From positions 426,091 through 490,090 of the forward strand of contig WYBN01000009.1 of the NCBI GenBank assembly GCA_011525875.1: 64,000 nt of DNA, in the 5' to 3' direction. Under the pieces are notes generated by a model that saw only the letters and a program-made list of their open reading frames with translations, did no database searches and had not been told where the DNA came from. A program made the translations under genes and the position numbers. This document shows, in pieces, positions 63,194 to 64,000 of the stretch; position 1 is the stretch's first letter, and each line of letters starts with the position of its first letter. Source of the DNA: Melioribacteraceae bacterium (GTDB taxonomy: Bacteria > Bacteroidota > Ignavibacteria > Ignavibacteriales > Melioribacteraceae).

Positions 63194-63998
63194 CTTGGTT
63201 ACAATATGTCAAAGAAAAAATTTGAAAGCAAATCACAACTAGTATGAATATCCTGTGGCAGAGAAAACGCTTGGTTACAATATGTCAAAGAAAAAATTTG
63301 AAAGCAAATCACAACTCGTTGGCAATGGTTCAAATTGGGTTGTGGCTTGGTTACAATATGTCAAAGAAAAAATTTGAAAGCAAATCACAACCCGTGGCTG
63401 CGTTGGGGTGTGCCCAGAGCTCTTGGTTACAATATGTCAAAGAAAAAATTTGAAAGCAAATCACAACTTATTCGGTCTATTCTCCTGGAAGCCCTTGCTT
63501 GGTTACAATATGTCAAAGAAAAAATTTGAAAGCAAATCACAACCGGAGGGCCGCCGCACTCCAAGACGCTGGCCTTGGTTACAATATGTCAAAGAAAAAA
63601 TTTGAAAGCAAATCACAACTGAGTTACTAAACAATGAAAACCGAACTAACTTGGTTACAATATGTCAAAGAAAAAATTTGAAAGCAAATCACAACTCTTC
63701 ATAAACACACTGCAACGCTTTTGCACTTGGTTACAATATGTCAAAGAAAAAATTTGAAAGCAAATCACAACTGCAAACGCACATACATTCCCGCGTCTTC
63801 ACTTGGTTACAATATGTCAAAGAAAAAATTTGAAAGCAAATCACAACGTAACTCCATCGTGGGTAATGTTAAAGTAACTTGGTTACAATATGTCAAAGAA
63901 AAAATTTGAAAGCAAATCACAACTCATGGTTGAATGTTATACCGGGAAACCCCTTGGTTACAATATGTCAAAGAAAAAATTTGAAAGCAAATCACAAC
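63194..63998 (-). CRISPR. Type II-C CRISPR array, 11 repeats of 46 bp (continues beyond the window)
   Basis: Eleven identical 46-bp repeats start at 63194, 63270, 63346, 63422, 63498, 63574, 63650, 63726, 63802, 63878 and 63953. Nine of the ten complete spacers are 30 bp and the last is 29 bp. The first two bases of an eleventh spacer end the window. The repeat begins CTTGGTTACAATATGTC and ends GCAAATCACAAC. The crRNA sense is the minus strand (5' GTTGTGATTTGC...), because the tracrRNA-like anti-repeats match the plus-strand repeat. The leader is then expected to the right, outside the window. No repeat is degenerate. Confidence 0.98.
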
Positions 63999-64000
63999 CA

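Noticed and set aside
63244..63909. Several short open frames rich in LVTICQRKNLKANHN and YNMSKKKFESKSQ
   Set aside because: They are translations of the CRISPR repeats in different frames and have no coding meaning.
63194..63998. Promoters inside each repeat as in Neisseria type II-C
   Set aside because: The minus-strand repeat has TTTCTTTGAC but no full TAnnTTTG box, so independent promoters in each repeat cannot be supported from sequence.

Overview
The window (about 64 kb, AT-rich) looks like a chromosomal segment of a Bacteroidota/Chlorobi-group bacterium, most probably Ignavibacteria-like. The grounds are the type IX secretion C-terminal sorting sequence on a large secreted protein, a SusC-like TonB receptor with a carboxypeptidase-regulatory N-domain, bacillithiol deacetylase BshB1, GatB, TAnnTTTG-type promoter boxes, many TTG/GTG starts, and a long type II-C Cas9 with a 46-bp repeat of the Bacteroidota kind. 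The taxonomic call is inference from gene content; no marker gene tree was run.

Layout. 1-1.4 kb: surE and a VWA membrane protein, minus strand, the latter cut by the window edge. 1.5-12.9 kb: a secreted protein, a double GNAT enzyme, a TonB receptor, an orphan DNA methyltransferase, xseA-xseB-dxs, an oxidoreductase and a PhoB/PhoR-like two-component pair. 13-17.3 kb: translation block rplM-rpsI / rpsB-tsf / pyrH-frr with hairpin terminators. 17.4-26.7 kb: MaeB-type malic enzyme, a YkuD-like protein with Ser in place of the catalytic Cys, an Omp85 protein, yicC-gmk-rpoZ, family 4 uracil-DNA glycosylase and dnaB. 26.8-36.9 kb: a sensory and surface region with a propeller histidine kinase and LuxR regulator, a divergent single-domain receiver gene, an OmpA-like protein, a small secreted protein and a 1336-residue T9SS cargo protein. 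37-42.7 kb: anmK, the riboflavin operon ribD-ribE-ribBA-ribH and a phosphoesterase. 42.9-50.1 kb: a tightly packed sugar-acid operon (GT-B-like transferase, SpsF-like nucleotidyltransferase, split transketolase, class III aminotransferase, SDR, KdsC-like phosphatase, NeuB-like synthase). 50.1-53.1 kb: a lipid/membrane trio (fatty-acid hydroxylase family, SMR transporter, OlsF-like double acyltransferase). 53-55.8 kb: gatB, bshB1, DUF302.

55.8-64 kb is the accessory part: a type II-C CRISPR-Cas locus. On the minus strand just upstream of cas9 there are two tandem tracrRNA-like units, each with an anti-repeat, the same ATCACAATAAGG-N6-CCGTA core and its own terminator. They are followed by cas9 (1563 residues), cas1, a DUF559 nuclease-like gene overlapping cas2, cas2, and an array of 11 identical 46-bp repeats running off the window edge. 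The best candidate for something undescribed is this dual-tracrRNA arrangement combined with the nuclease gene placed between cas1 and cas2 and bounded by two similar palindromes. The second candidate is the sugar-acid operon, whose product cannot be assigned to a known nonulosonic acid pathway from sequence alone.

All assignments are from reading the sequence and recalled family motifs; no database search or structure prediction was done.
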